Source of the DNA: Verrucomicrobiota bacterium
GTDB lineage: Bacteria > Verrucomicrobiota > Verrucomicrobiia > Chthoniobacterales > UBA10450
NCBI GenBank assembly: GCA_003219225.1
Contig: QHPZ01000155.1
Span: 1 to 23,301, forward strand
Reading direction: 5' to 3'
DNA length: 23,301 nt
This document shows positions 1-8,125 of this stretch, one piece after another. The position numbers and the translations under genes are program-made. Within the stretch, counting starts at the first letter, position 1. Each line of letters starts with the position of its first letter. The notes under the pieces were generated by a model. The model made no database searches. It had not been told where the DNA came from and worked only from the letters and a program-made list of their open reading frames with translations.

Positions 1-769
1 CGTTGCCGATCACGAAATGATAGGCCAGTCCGTTGCGCATCCGGCGAATGTAACGGTGGTAATAATCAAACGCGGCGGCGTTGCCCTGCCGTGTGCCGCT
101 GTTGTGCACGACGATGAACTGCCAGCGCGCGCGCGCCACAGGCGCGCGATCGATCGCGGCGCGGACTGAGCGCGTCAGATATCGATAACCGCCGCCGCCG
201 CCGCCGCGCTGTCGTCCGAAGCCGAACAGGCGCGCGAAAAACGAGCGATGCTCTTCGTAACCTGATTTTTCAATCGTGACTTCGGCCGGCTCTTCGACTG
301 GCTGGCTAATTGTCGATGTTGGCACAGGTGTGGCGCTCGTTGGGACGGGAATCGCCGGCCGGACTTCAGGCGTTTCGGACGAACGACTTGTTTTCCGCGG
401 CGAGGCCGTCTTTTCTGCGGGCGAGCTTTTCTTCTTCTTCTTCTTCTTCTTGCCCGTTGGGCTGGGTGATTTCTTTTTCCCCGCCGCTTTCGCTTTACGC
501 GGGGACGCTTTGGGCGAAGGCGACGCGCTCGGCGAGGGCGACTTGCGCGGCTTGGCTGTTGGTGTTGGCGTCGCTGCGTTCCGCGTTTTTGCTTTGCGCT
601 TCGCCGATTTCGCTTTGGCCCTCGGCGTCGGCGTCGGACTCACCAATTCGGCTCGGCGGACGTTTAATGCTCTGTCTTCACTGGTTTGCGCGCGAACGAG
701 TGAGCCAACGACGACGGCAGCGGCGAAAGCGAGCGCAAGAAAACGCAGAACTCGCGCTCGCGTTCGCAC
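1..769 (-). CDS. N-acetylmuramoyl-L-alanine amidase (Amidase_2), 3' end outside window
   Basis: Likely an exported cell-wall amidase that cleaves the bond between N-acetylmuramic acid and the stem peptide. Translation from a GTG at 769 gives an N-terminal signal peptide (basic MRTRAR, then a hydrophobic stretch ending near residue 27 at VRAQ). A long low-complexity linker rich in Lys, Ser, Pro and Thr follows (about residues 28-185, with a run of eight lysines). The Amidase_2 fold then begins: FIVVHNSGT, where His222 fits the first zinc ligand, followed by LAYHFVIGN at the window edge. No ATG is available. The GTG immediately follows the TGA of the YihY gene (TGAGTG), so translational coupling is likely. 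Opposite-strand ORFs here are shadows. The family call rests on the H-N-S-G-T and YHFVIG motifs; the rest of the catalytic domain is not visible. Confidence 0.8.
   Translation of the reverse strand, partial: MRTRARVLRFLALAFAAAVVVGSLVRAQTSEDRALNVRRAELVSPTPTPRAKAKSAKRKAKTRNAATPTPTAKPRKSPSPSASPSPKASPRKAKAAGKKKSPSPTGKKKKKKKKSSPAEKTASPRKTSRSSETPEVRPAIPVPTSATPVPTSTISQPVEEPAEVTIEKSGYEEHRSFFARLFGFGRQRGGGGGGYRYLTRSVRAAIDRAPVARARWQFIVVHNSGTRQGNAAAFDYYHRYIRRMRNGLAYHFVIGN
428..451 (-). repeat. AAG microsatellite encoding a poly-lysine run
   Basis: Seven AAG codons and one AAA in the amidase linker, read on the minus strand, give eight consecutive lysines. This is a simple-sequence tract inside a disordered, basic linker. 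The tract is a whole number of codons, so slippage by single units would change linker length without breaking the frame. Confidence 0.85.
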
Positions 770-1660
770 TCAGGCCGCCTGCGCCACTGGGGCCGGCGCT
801 TCCATCGGCGTGGCGGCGCGCTCCCGTTCCTGACGCAGGATGGCGTTCAACTTGCCTCCAAGTAAGAGGAAGAGGCAGGTGAGATACATCCAAGTCAAAA
901 GGATGATGATCGAGGCGAGAGCAAGATAGGTCGCGTCGTAGCGGCTGTAGCGCGAGACGTAGAGCTGGAACAATTTCGTGACCGTGATCCAGCCAGTCGC
1001 GAAAAAAATGGCGCCGGGAAGTGCTTGCCGGATGGTGAGATAGTTTTCCGGGGTCAGCAGATACAAAACCAGCGCGAGGCCGATCAGAGCCAGCCATGTC
1101 AAGGGCAGACTGAGATACGCCACCCATTCCTGCAGCGGGAAGCTGAGTTGCAGGTTCACTTCGGCCACACCGGCGAGCGTTTCGCCGAACACAATCGCGT
1201 TGAAACACGCCAGAATCACAATTCCAAACCAGAACAGAAGCAGGAACGAGATGATGTATTTCGACCACCAATTGCGCGGCTCTTTCATCCCGTAAGTGTG
1301 ACTGAGCGCGCGCGAGATGGTGGCAATGAAAATCGTGCCGCAGTAAATGCCGAGCAGAATCCCGGCGTTGGCGAGAAAACCACTCGAGCCGGTCACGACC
1401 ACGTTTGCCGCCGCCGCATCCAGAACGTCCTGCACTTTCGGATCGGGCGGAAGAAAGCTTTTCAAGATCGCGAACATCCCGTGCAGCTTCGATGGGTCGG
1501 TGCCGAAGAGCCCGAGCAAATGCCAGAAGAAGAGCAGGCCCGGCGCGAGCGCGATCAACAAGGTGTAGGCCATCTGCGCAGCCAACCCGGTCGTATTATC
1601 CATCGCCGTCTCCCACACGAGGCGGCGGATCACTCTCCAGATAAACCGCAACGCTCTCAC
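770..1660 (-). CDS. YihY/BrkB family inner-membrane protein
   Basis: A 296-residue polytopic membrane protein of the YihY/virulence factor BrkB family (often mislabelled ribonuclease BN); its molecular function is not settled. The N-terminus has the family pattern of an amphipathic start followed by GLAAQMAYTLLIALAPGLL (about residues 25-43). The C-terminal half carries the conserved LPGAIFFATGWITVTKLF and LYVSRYSRYDATYLAL segments and ends in LLLGGKLNAIL before a polar tail. About six hydrophobic segments are visible and the length is normal. The start is a GTG at 1660, the only one that keeps the N-terminal helix. The stop directly abuts the amidase start, suggesting one transcript. No internal loss is seen. 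Confidence 0.88.
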   Translation of the reverse strand: MRALRFIWRVIRRLVWETAMDNTTGLAAQMAYTLLIALAPGLLFFWHLLGLFGTDPSKLHGMFAILKSFLPPDPKVQDVLDAAAANVVVTGSSGFLANAGILLGIYCGTIFIATISRALSHTYGMKEPRNWWSKYIISFLLLFWFGIVILACFNAIVFGETLAGVAEVNLQLSFPLQEWVAYLSLPLTWLALIGLALVLYLLTPENYLTIRQALPGAIFFATGWITVTKLFQLYVSRYSRYDATYLALASIIILLTWMYLTCLFLLLGGKLNAILRQERERAATPMEAPAPVAQAA

Positions 1661-1712
1661 GCCAGGGACAGTTTACTTTGCGGCGCGCAAATATCCATTA
1701 AACTTGCCGCGC

Positions 1713-1772
1713 TGTAACCGCCCCGCTCTGTCGGGGCGCTGCTCGGCACGGCGACAGAGCGCCGTGGCTACA
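1713..1772. repeat. REP-type inverted hairpin pair
   Basis: Two inverted arms, each beginning TGTA.CC and each forming a hairpin around the same CTCTGT loop. The left stem is CGCCCCG/CGGGGCG and the right stem, read on the other strand, is CACGGCG/CGCCGTG. The stems differ by compensating base pairs while the loop and outer ends are kept, which supports a selected structure. The element sits between two divergent genes, ending 13 bp before the glycosyltransferase start. Confidence 0.8.
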
Positions 1773-1785
1773 AATCTTCCGCTCA

Positions 1786-2907
1786 ATGACCGTGAAAAAA
1801 ATCCTGATCCTGACCGCGGGTTTCGGCGAGGGTCACAACAGCGCCGCGCGCGGGGTGCGCGATGGGCTGTTGCGCGTCGCGCCCGGCGAAGTCGAGGTTG
1901 AGCTACGCGATCTATTTCCCAAGACCTACGGCGCATTCAATGAGTTTGTGCGCAGAACTTATCTCGCCGTGATCAATCAGTGGCCCGGTTCCTGGGGCTA
2001 CGTTTACCGCTGGCTCGACGCCATCCCCAATCACGACGAACGCCTTGCGCGCTTCATCCGGCTGAAAGAACATTTCGCGCGCTTACTCGACAGCTTTCAG
2101 CCCGACATCGTCGTCTCCACGTTTCCACCGTATCCCTATCTGCTGCGGCACATTCGCGGTCCGGACACGCGCTGCAAAAATATCGTCGTCATCACTGACT
2201 CGATCACCGTCAATGCGATCTGGTACCGATGTGACCCTGATTATTTTCTCGCGCCTAACGAACAAAGCGCAGCCGTTGTTCGGGCAGCCGGCATCAGGCC
2301 GGAAAAAATCAAAACATTCGGCTTCCCGGTCAGTCCGAAGTTCGCTGACCTCGCGCTCGCCGCGGGAGTCCGTCCGACTGGCGGACAAGATCGACAATCG
2401 TTCGTGCCCGGTGAGCGGCCGCGGATTCTGTACGTGATTAACGCCGGCAAAAAGCGGGCGCCCGATACAGTGAAACAACTTCTCGGGCTTAACGTCGATC
2501 TGACCATTGCCGTCTCGCATGATGAGCGTCTGCGGCGACTCCTGCAAAAGGCGACTGCCGATCGCGCGATCGATATTATTGGTTGGACCGACGACATGCC
2601 GGGCCTGCTTTGCCGCAGTCATCTTCTCATCGGCAAAGCGGGCGGCGCGACGGTGCAGGAAACAATTGCCGCACGTTGCCCGATGATCGTCAATCATGTC
2701 GTGTCAGGCCAGGAAGAAGGCAACGCCCGACTGATCGTTGAAACGAATTCTGGGACGGTTGCTCTGACGCCAGCCGCGGTCGCAGCGGCAGTGCAGCGCG
2801 CGCTTGCCGATGATGCGAAGCAGTGGCGCGAATGGTCGTGTAACATCAGCCAGTTAAGCCGCCCCCGCGCCGCGCTCGATACGGCCGAGTTCCTGTTGTC
2901 GATCTAG
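1786..2907 (+). CDS. MGDG-synthase-type glycosyltransferase (GT28-like)
   Basis: A 373-residue cytoplasmic or membrane-associated glycosyltransferase resembling monogalactosyl- or processive glucosyl-diacylglycerol synthases, expected to transfer a sugar from a UDP-sugar to diacylglycerol. The N-terminal MGDG_synth domain starts with ILILTAGFGEGHNSAA (residues 6-21). The C-terminal GT28 domain shows YVINAGKKRAPDTV, GWTDDMPGLL and KAGGATVQETIAARCP..VNHVVSGQEEGNA, the usual nucleotide-sugar site. Between the domains, about residues 195-212, is a linker containing one copy of the AAGATCGACAAT motif. ATG 1786 lies just after a REP element and no clear Shine-Dalgarno site is seen. The stop overlaps the stop of convergent nagA. 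Lipid acceptor and sugar are not determinable from sequence. Confidence 0.87.
   Translation: MTVKKILILTAGFGEGHNSAARGVRDGLLRVAPGEVEVELRDLFPKTYGAFNEFVRRTYLAVINQWPGSWGYVYRWLDAIPNHDERLARFIRLKEHFARLLDSFQPDIVVSTFPPYPYLLRHIRGPDTRCKNIVVITDSITVNAIWYRCDPDYFLAPNEQSAAVVRAAGIRPEKIKTFGFPVSPKFADLALAAGVRPTGGQDRQSFVPGERPRILYVINAGKKRAPDTVKQLLGLNVDLTIAVSHDERLRRLLQKATADRAIDIIGWTDDMPGLLCRSHLLIGKAGGATVQETIAARCPMIVNHVVSGQEEGNARLIVETNSGTVALTPAAVAAAVQRALADDAKQWREWSCNISQLSRPRAALDTAEFLLSI
2387..2398 (+). repeat. Dispersed 12-mer AAGATCGACAAT, copy 1
   Basis: Exact copy on the plus strand inside the glycosyltransferase gene, read in the phase that gives Gln-Asp-Arg-Gln. It falls in the inter-domain linker, where a short insertion would be tolerated. 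Confidence 0.9.
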
Positions 2908-4002
2908 CGAAAAGTTTCCTGCTGTCGGCAAAACGTTTTTCGCACTTCCAGCTCTGGCGAGAGAATCACCAGGTCAGCGTCGAAACGAGCCGCGAGTTCA
3001 CCTTTATTTTTCAAACCGATCGCGTGCGCTGGCGTTTGCGTCGCCATCGCGATCTCCTCATGCAGCGGCAGACCGAGCTCCCGCGCGCCTCTGCGCACGA
3101 GATCGACCATGCGGGCGGCGCTGCCGGCAAGCGCGGAGCGATCGGCCAGCAAGCAAACGCCGCCTTCGACGATGCAGTCGTTGCCGTAGAGCGAAAAACG
3201 CGAGCCTTCGGTCAAGCCGGCGCCAGCCGTCGCATCGGTCACCAGACAAATCCGAGAGAATCCTTTCGCCTGATAGAGCATCTTCATCAGTGTGGACGAA
3301 ACGTGATGACCATCGGCGATCAGATCGCAGACGATCTCTGGCTCGCTCAGCGCGAACTCGACTAACCCAGCCACGCGATAAACGCCGCGCCGCCGCGCGC
3401 TCGACATGCAATTGAACATGTGCGTCACGCTGCGCATCCCGCGCACGAATGCCGCACGCGCGTCTTCGTCCCACGCGTCGCTATGTCCGCCGCTCACGCT
3501 CACACCGCGTCCGGAAAATTTCTCGATCGCCTCCAGCGCGCCCGACAGTTCCGGCGCAAGCGTGAGCCGTTTGATTAGATCGGCATGCTCGAGCAATTGC
3601 TCGATTGCGGGAGAAGCCGGGGCCTGGACGAACTCGGCACGCTGCGCACCGCGTTTGTTCTTCGAGATGAACGGGCCTTCGATGTGAACGCCGGCGATTT
3701 GTGGAATCGAAGATCGACAAGTTCGAACGGAGTAGAAGCGACGTGGTGCCGCCGGTCGCATGAAAATCGCAGATCGCGCGAAACGCTTCGGGTGAGGCTT
3801 CCATTGTGTCGCGGCCCATCGCGCCGTGCACATGAAGATCGATAAAGCCAGGCGCGAGATAATCTCCCGCAAGATTGACAATCTCATCGTCGCTCGTGTC
3901 GCTTTGCGGTCGGATCGCCGCGATCTCGCCTCCCCGCACGACGAGCTCAAGCCCATCGCGAATCCCATCAGGAAAAATCAGGCGGCCGTTTCGGAAGATC
4001 AT
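2904..4002 (-). pseudogene. nagA: N-acetylglucosamine-6-phosphate deacetylase, frameshifted
   Basis: NagA removes the acetyl group from GlcNAc-6-phosphate in amino-sugar catabolism. The N-terminal part (ATG 4002 to about 3725) holds the metal-site motif GFIDLHVHGAMGRD and GGTTSLLL. The rest is in another frame (about 3712 to 2904) and holds IAGVHIEGPFIS, SGGHSDAW, THMFN, DGHHVSSTLMKMLYQAKG and VTDATAGAG, which carry the expected Glu, two His and Asp. Between SLLL and IAGVHIEG family members have about 30-35 residues; here there are about 10, with a frame change at about 3712-3730. An 11-of-12 copy of the dispersed 12-mer (3710-3721) lies exactly at this break. An upstream ATG at 4044 would leave only 11 bp to the divergent gene, so 4002 is preferred. 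It is either a true pseudogene or an assembly error. Confidence 0.85.
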
Positions 4003-4055
4003 TTGCTGGTGGATAGAATTGCCTTTGCAACTCACCGAGTCCATCCTCTCCTGGG

Positions 4056-5609
4056 ATGGATTTTGATTACGATGTTGTGATCATCGGCGGTGCCTTCTCC
4101 GGAGCGGCGACGGCGCTCATGCTGAAACGCAAACACCCGCCGGCGCGAGTGCTCATCATCGAAAAGACGACCGAGTTCGACCGCAAGGTCGGCGAATCAA
4201 CGACCGAGGTGAGCAGCTGTTACATGACGCGCATTCTCGGCTTGACGAATTACCTCGGGCACGAGCAACTGGCCAAGCAGGGACTGCGCTTCTGGTTTTG
4301 CAATCGGCCAGACCAACCGTTCGACGACTGCGTCGAAGTCGGCCCGCGCTACAACTCGCGCGTGTCCACGTTCCAAGTCGACCGCGCAAAACTCGACGCG
4401 CATATGCTTGAGGTTGCGGTGCAGGCCGGCTGCGATCTCTGGCGCCCGGCGAAGGTCAGACAAGTTGATCTGGTCGGCGGGGCCGGGCAAACGGTGACGG
4501 CAGACGTCGCTTCTTCGCAGCGCACCGTGCGTTGCCGCTGGGTGGTCGATGCGAGCGGACGTGCGGCGACGCTCTCTCGGAAGCTCGGCCACTTTTGTCA
4601 AAATACCGAGCACCCGATCAGCGCGGTCTGGGCGCGCTTTACGGGAGTGAAAGATTGGGACAGCTACGAGTGGCGCGAGAAATTTCCGGACTACGCGGAT
4701 GCGTGTCGCACCGCGCGCAATTGGGCAACCAATCATCTCTTCGGCCGCGGCTGGTGGTGCTGGATCATTCCATTGCGCGGCGGCGATGTGAGCGTGGGCA
4801 TCGTCTACGATAGCCGGCTGTTCAAATTGCCCGAAGGTCCGAACCTCGGTGAACGCCTGCACGCCCACATCCTTGGCAATCCGGTCGGCCGCGAGATTTT
4901 CGCGCGCGCGCGCGCGATCGAAGGCGACGCGCACGCGTTGTCGATGTTGGCCTATTGGAGCGACAAAGTTTGCGGCGACGGCTGGGCGCTGGTGGGCGAT
5001 GCCGCCGGCTTCATCGATCCGCTTTACAGTCCGGGTCTCGATTTCTGTTCCTACACCAGCTATTTCGTGGCCGAGCTGCTCGGGCGCGCTCTCGCCGGCG
5101 AAGAGGTGGCCGAGCGTCTCGCCCACTACAACGAGCAGTATCCGGTGATGTACCGCTACTGGTTCGAAAGCTTGTTCAAGAACAAGTACCACTACATCGG
5201 CGATGCCGAACTGATGTCGGCCGCGCTGCTCCTCGATGTTTCGAGTTATTATCTTGGCCTCGTTATCCCCGCTTATCGCGATTCGGAGCAGGCATTTGCC
5301 GATTTGCCCTTTCGCGGCCGGATCGGCCATCTCGTCGGCGAGATGATGAAGTTTTACAATCGCAGATTGGTCGCCCTAGCTAGGCGGCGTCTGGCTACCG
5401 GCTACTACGGCAGACATAACGCCGGTTGGCGCGAACTTTACGACGGTTTCGTTCCGGATTCGCGCGTTTTCAAGTTCCTGGTGAAAGGATTGCTGCGCTG
5501 GTGGAAAGCGGAGGCGGTAAACATCAGGTTGATGTTTGTTCCACCTCTGAACGCACGAGCGGCGGAAAAACCAGCGAGCGCGCCGGTGGCAGCAATCACG
5601 GCGGACTAA
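4056..5609 (+). CDS. Flavin-dependent halogenase-like FAD oxidoreductase
   Basis: A 517-residue FAD enzyme of the tryptophan-halogenase/geranylgeranyl-reductase superfamily. The dinucleotide-binding motif is at the N-terminus (VVIIGGAFSGAATAL, residues 7-21). KVGESTTEVSSCYMTR (about 45-60) matches the GES/GEAT region of halogenases. WWCWIIP at about residue 230 fits the halogenase signature GWxWxIP with the first Gly replaced by Trp. ALVGDAAGFIDPLYSPGLDF (about 310-330) is the second FAD-contact motif. Halogenases use reduced FAD, oxygen and halide to make hypohalous acid that halogenates an aromatic substrate. I could not identify the catalytic lysine with confidence, and no biosynthetic partner genes adjoin, so hydroxylation or reduction is possible. 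The gene runs divergently from nagA, and its 3' end overlaps the prepilin peptidase gene by 14 bp on the opposite strand. Confidence 0.78.
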   Translation: MDFDYDVVIIGGAFSGAATALMLKRKHPPARVLIIEKTTEFDRKVGESTTEVSSCYMTRILGLTNYLGHEQLAKQGLRFWFCNRPDQPFDDCVEVGPRYNSRVSTFQVDRAKLDAHMLEVAVQAGCDLWRPAKVRQVDLVGGAGQTVTADVASSQRTVRCRWVVDASGRAATLSRKLGHFCQNTEHPISAVWARFTGVKDWDSYEWREKFPDYADACRTARNWATNHLFGRGWWCWIIPLRGGDVSVGIVYDSRLFKLPEGPNLGERLHAHILGNPVGREIFARARAIEGDAHALSMLAYWSDKVCGDGWALVGDAAGFIDPLYSPGLDFCSYTSYFVAELLGRALAGEEVAERLAHYNEQYPVMYRYWFESLFKNKYHYIGDAELMSAALLLDVSSYYLGLVIPAYRDSEQAFADLPFRGRIGHLVGEMMKFYNRRLVALARRRLATGYYGRHNAGWRELYDGFVPDSRVFKFLVKGLLRWWKAEAVNIRLMFVPPLNARAAEKPASAPVAAITAD

Positions 5610-6634
5610 CCACGCCGATATACCAGCGAACAAACGCGTCGCCGAAGAACATCCATGCGAGCGCGCCGAGCGCGAGATACGGGCCGAACGGCAGTTTCGC
5701 CGACCAGACGCGCTTGCCGACCAGCAGGGTAAACAATCCGACAAGCGAGCCGGCGAGCGAGCCGGCAAACACACTGAAAAGCACGGCGCGCCAGCCGAGA
5801 AATGCGCCAATTGCCGCCAGGAATTTCAAGTCGCCGCGACCCATCGCTTCGCGCGGAATCACGACTTCGAGCGCGGTGCCCGAAATCTCATTGATGTCAT
5901 CGAGCATCAGCGTCTGGTCTTCGGCGGTGACGCGGTTGTAGTAAAACTCGAGCGTGACCTTGTTGTGGACGTGATTGTCGATCTTGGCGTCCTCGCATTT
6001 GAGAAGGAGCCGATCTTTCTCGCGCGCGAAATAGTCGCTCCACAAACTTTGTTCCGCACCGAGCACGAACTCGGCGTCGTCCCCGTGGCGTTTCCATGTG
6101 AATGGCGTCGGCCCGTCGAGTCGAATCCGCTTTTTGCCGAAAGCGAGCTTGCCCGCTTCCAGAACGAGCAAGAGAACGATGTAACCAAGCGCGGCGGCGA
6201 GCAGAGCGCGCACGGCGGCGGCGAGCCGCGATTCGGTGTTCATCAATTCGGGGACGAGGAAACTCGCCACGATTCCCGCGATGGTGCCGCCGATCGTGAC
6301 CTGGTCGGGAATGATGAAGTGTTCAAAATCGACAAAGGTTGCGATGATCACGAGCGACACAAACACCCAATAGGCAAGCGCGAGTGGCCATGGAAAAGCG
6401 CGCCAGACGGCGAAGAACAAGAACGCGGTGATGAGCTCGACCCCGAAATAACGAAAGCGAATCGACGCGCCGCAATGGGCGCAGCGGCCGCGGAGAAGAA
6501 GCCAGCTCGCGAGCGGGATGTTTTGATACCACGGGCGGCAATCGATAGATGCAGACGTTCAGAAACGAACCCACGACCGCGCCGAGGACGAACGCGAACG
6601 CGCTGAAGATCAATTCATAAGCCGATCTGTCCAC
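5596..6634 (-). pseudogene. Type IV prepilin peptidase (A24 family), frameshifted, with an extra central domain
   Basis: Membrane aspartic protease that cleaves and methylates type IV prepilins or type II pseudopilins. A GTG at 6634 opens the typical N-terminus (GAVVGSFLNVCIYRLP). At about 6531-6538 the frame changes and the protein resumes at WYQNIPLASWLLLRGRCAHCGA. The stretch normally between these, containing the first CxxC pair of the zinc-binding region, is missing (about 20 residues by family comparison); only CAHC remains. Both catalytic Asp motifs are present: FVDFEHFIIPD and MGRGDLKFLAAIG. Between them is a soluble insert of about 95 residues (GKKRIRLDG to EVVIPREA) not found in PilD or GspO. 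The start is 4 bp after the tatC stop, so it is probably co-transcribed. The 3' end overlaps the halogenase gene. Confidence 0.85.
5974..5985 (-). repeat. Dispersed 12-mer AAGATCGACAAT, copy 2
   Basis: Exact copy on the minus strand within the extra central domain of the prepilin peptidase, read as Ala-Lys-Ile-Asp-Asn, a different phase from copy 1. Confidence 0.9.
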
Positions 6635-6638
6635 GTTC

Positions 6639-7421
6639 TCAGATGCTCGATGTCGATCTTGCGCGGCGCTCCATCAGCCACGCGATCCAGATGCAGCTCT
6701 CGTAAAGCAAACACATCGGCAATCCCATCGCCACGAGCGTGATCACGTCCGGCGTCGGTGTGATGATCGTCGCAAGAATGAAGATAAGCACGATGGCGTA
6801 CGGTCGGGTGCGTGCCATGAAGCGGTAGGTGACAAGCCCAAAACGCACCAGCGCTAAGACGACGACCGGCAGCTCAAAGGCCAGACCGAACCCGATCGTG
6901 AACCGCGTCACAAAGGAGTAATACTGCTGCACCGTCCACGTCGGGGTCCAGCCAAGCGACTGCGTGTCGCGAAAGAAGAAGAGGATCGTCTTCGGCAACA
7001 GCCAGAAATAGCAAACCAACACGCCAAGAAGAAAGAGCGCAAAGCTGACGCCGATCGCCGGAAAGAGAAAACGTTTCTCGACCGCGGTCAGCGCGGGCAG
7101 CACGAATTCGGCGGCAAAATAGAGCAGCAGCGGAAAGGAAATGACGATTCCGGCGTAGAACGCGAGGTGAAACGAGATCACGATCGAATCGGTGATACCA
7201 AGGGCGCGCAACGCGCCAATCTTTTGATCGATATCGTGGAGCGGCACCTGCATCACGCGCACGAGCGTGGAGCGGAATGCGAAACAAAAGATCATGGCGA
7301 TCACAAGCGTGATCGCCATTTTCACGATCATCCATCGCAGGTCTTCGAGGTGCTCGAGGAACGGTTTCGAGGTCTCGCTCTCCGGCAGCTCGCGAAAACG
7401 GAAGATGTCGCGCAGCGCCAT
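6639..7421 (-). CDS. tatC: Sec-independent protein translocase TatC
   Basis: Core receptor of the twin-arginine translocase, which exports folded proteins with RR signal peptides across the inner membrane. From the ATG at 7421 the protein has 260 residues. It shows the family signatures PFLEHLEDLRWMIVK near the N-terminus (the conserved H-L-E-L-R region), six hydrophobic segments, FGLAFELPVVVLAL in the fourth to fifth segment (conserved Phe-Glu) and ATIITPTPDVITLVAMGLPM (the conserved TP.PD). The longer reading frame to 7484 adds residues overlapping the NUDIX gene end, so the internal ATG is chosen, 11 bp after that stop. tatA/tatB are not in the window. The gene lies between the NUDIX gene and the prepilin peptidase on one strand. 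Confidence 0.95.
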   Translation of the reverse strand: MALRDIFRFRELPESETSKPFLEHLEDLRWMIVKMAITLVIAMIFCFAFRSTLVRVMQVPLHDIDQKIGALRALGITDSIVISFHLAFYAGIVISFPLLLYFAAEFVLPALTAVEKRFLFPAIGVSFALFLLGVLVCYFWLLPKTILFFFRDTQSLGWTPTWTVQQYYSFVTRFTIGFGLAFELPVVVLALVRFGLVTYRFMARTRPYAIVLIFILATIITPTPDVITLVAMGLPMCLLYESCIWIAWLMERRARSTSSI

Positions 7422-7432
7422 CAGATCAGAAA

Positions 7433-8041
7433 TCAAGCGCCTGACCCAAGCGCAAGATGACCCCCAGCAATAAGCCGGGCCCAAATCCCGAGCGTGTTGG
7501 CATCGCGAATTTCGTTGGCCGCGATCATGCGCCGGATTTTATCCAGATTGAAGGCGCGACAATCGATAATCGATTCGCCTTCATCGCGCTCACCGTGCGG
7601 GCAAGGCTCAACCGGGCGTGCAAGAAAAAGGTAGCCGTGCTCATCGGTGAAGCCGGGCGAGGAAAAATAATGGCCGAGTGAAATGAGCTCGCCGTCTTTC
7701 GCTAACTGGTAACTCGCTTCCTCGCGCAGCTCACGCAAGGCGATTTGTTTCATCTCGTCGTCATCGGCGTTACGGTCATCGATTTGACCGGAAGGCATTT
7801 CCCAGATCGCGGCGCGAATCGGGATCCGCTCCTGCCGAATCAGCACGATTTTTCCCTCGCGCGTCATCGGCGCAACGATGACGGCGGCTTTGCGCCGCAC
7901 AATTGTCCACGAGCGTGGTTGGGGACGCGCCGGTGTGCGCACCTCCTCGGTGACAACTTCGAGATGATCGTTGCTGAAATGGTGCGTGCTCGAGATCGTT
8001 TTCCAACCATCGCTGTCTTGCACAAGTTCGCTGCGTTGCAC
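7433..8041 (-). CDS. NUDIX hydrolase, ADP-ribose pyrophosphatase-like
   Basis: A hydrolase of nucleoside diphosphates linked to another moiety, most like ADP-sugar pyrophosphatases: a beta-rich N-terminal part (WTIVRRKAAVIVAP..GKIVLIRQERIP) precedes the catalytic box. The box reads IWEMPSGQIDD then ALRELREEASYQL. The REL.EE core that binds magnesium is intact, but the usual Gly after EE is Ser, and the leading Glu is Asp or displaced. SPGFTDEHGYLFLA is the conserved post-box segment of this subgroup. An ATG at 8092 lies inside a REP element and would add a REP-derived N-terminus, so the GTG at 8041 (or 8023) is preferred. The start is therefore uncertain by up to 23 codons. It is followed by tatC after 11 bp. 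Confidence 0.87.
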   Translation of the reverse strand: MQRSELVQDSDGWKTISSTHHFSNDHLEVVTEEVRTPARPQPRSWTIVRRKAAVIVAPMTREGKIVLIRQERIPIRAAIWEMPSGQIDDRNADDDEMKQIALRELREEASYQLAKDGELISLGHYFSSPGFTDEHGYLFLARPVEPCPHGERDEGESIIDCRAFNLDKIRRMIAANEIRDANTLGIWARLIAGGHLALGSGA

Positions 8042-8049
8042 GGCGCCAA

Positions 8050-8110
8050 CTGTAGCCACGGCGCTGTGCGCCGTCGAATGCGGAGCGGCCACAGGGCGGT
8101 GCCGACAGCG
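8050..8110. repeat. REP-type element, degenerate pair
   Basis: The left arm begins TGTAGCCACGG and folds ACGGCG-CTGTG-CGCCGT, the same head sequence as the REP elements near 1713 and 18428. The right arm is a decayed inverted copy with an imperfect CGGCC/GGCGG stem. It lies between folB and the NUDIX gene and contains the upstream candidate start of the latter. Confidence 0.65.
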
Positions 8111-8125
8111 TCGCGCGCGGCCGCA

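Noticed and set aside
276..882. Two plus-strand reading frames of 185-190 aa with poly-Phe or poly-Ser runs
   Set aside because: They are shadows of the minus-strand amidase; the homopolymer runs are the complement of its AAG (Lys) tract.
4197..5330. Minus-strand reading frame of 377 aa
   Set aside because: Antisense to the halogenase-like gene, whose FAD motifs make the plus strand the coding one.
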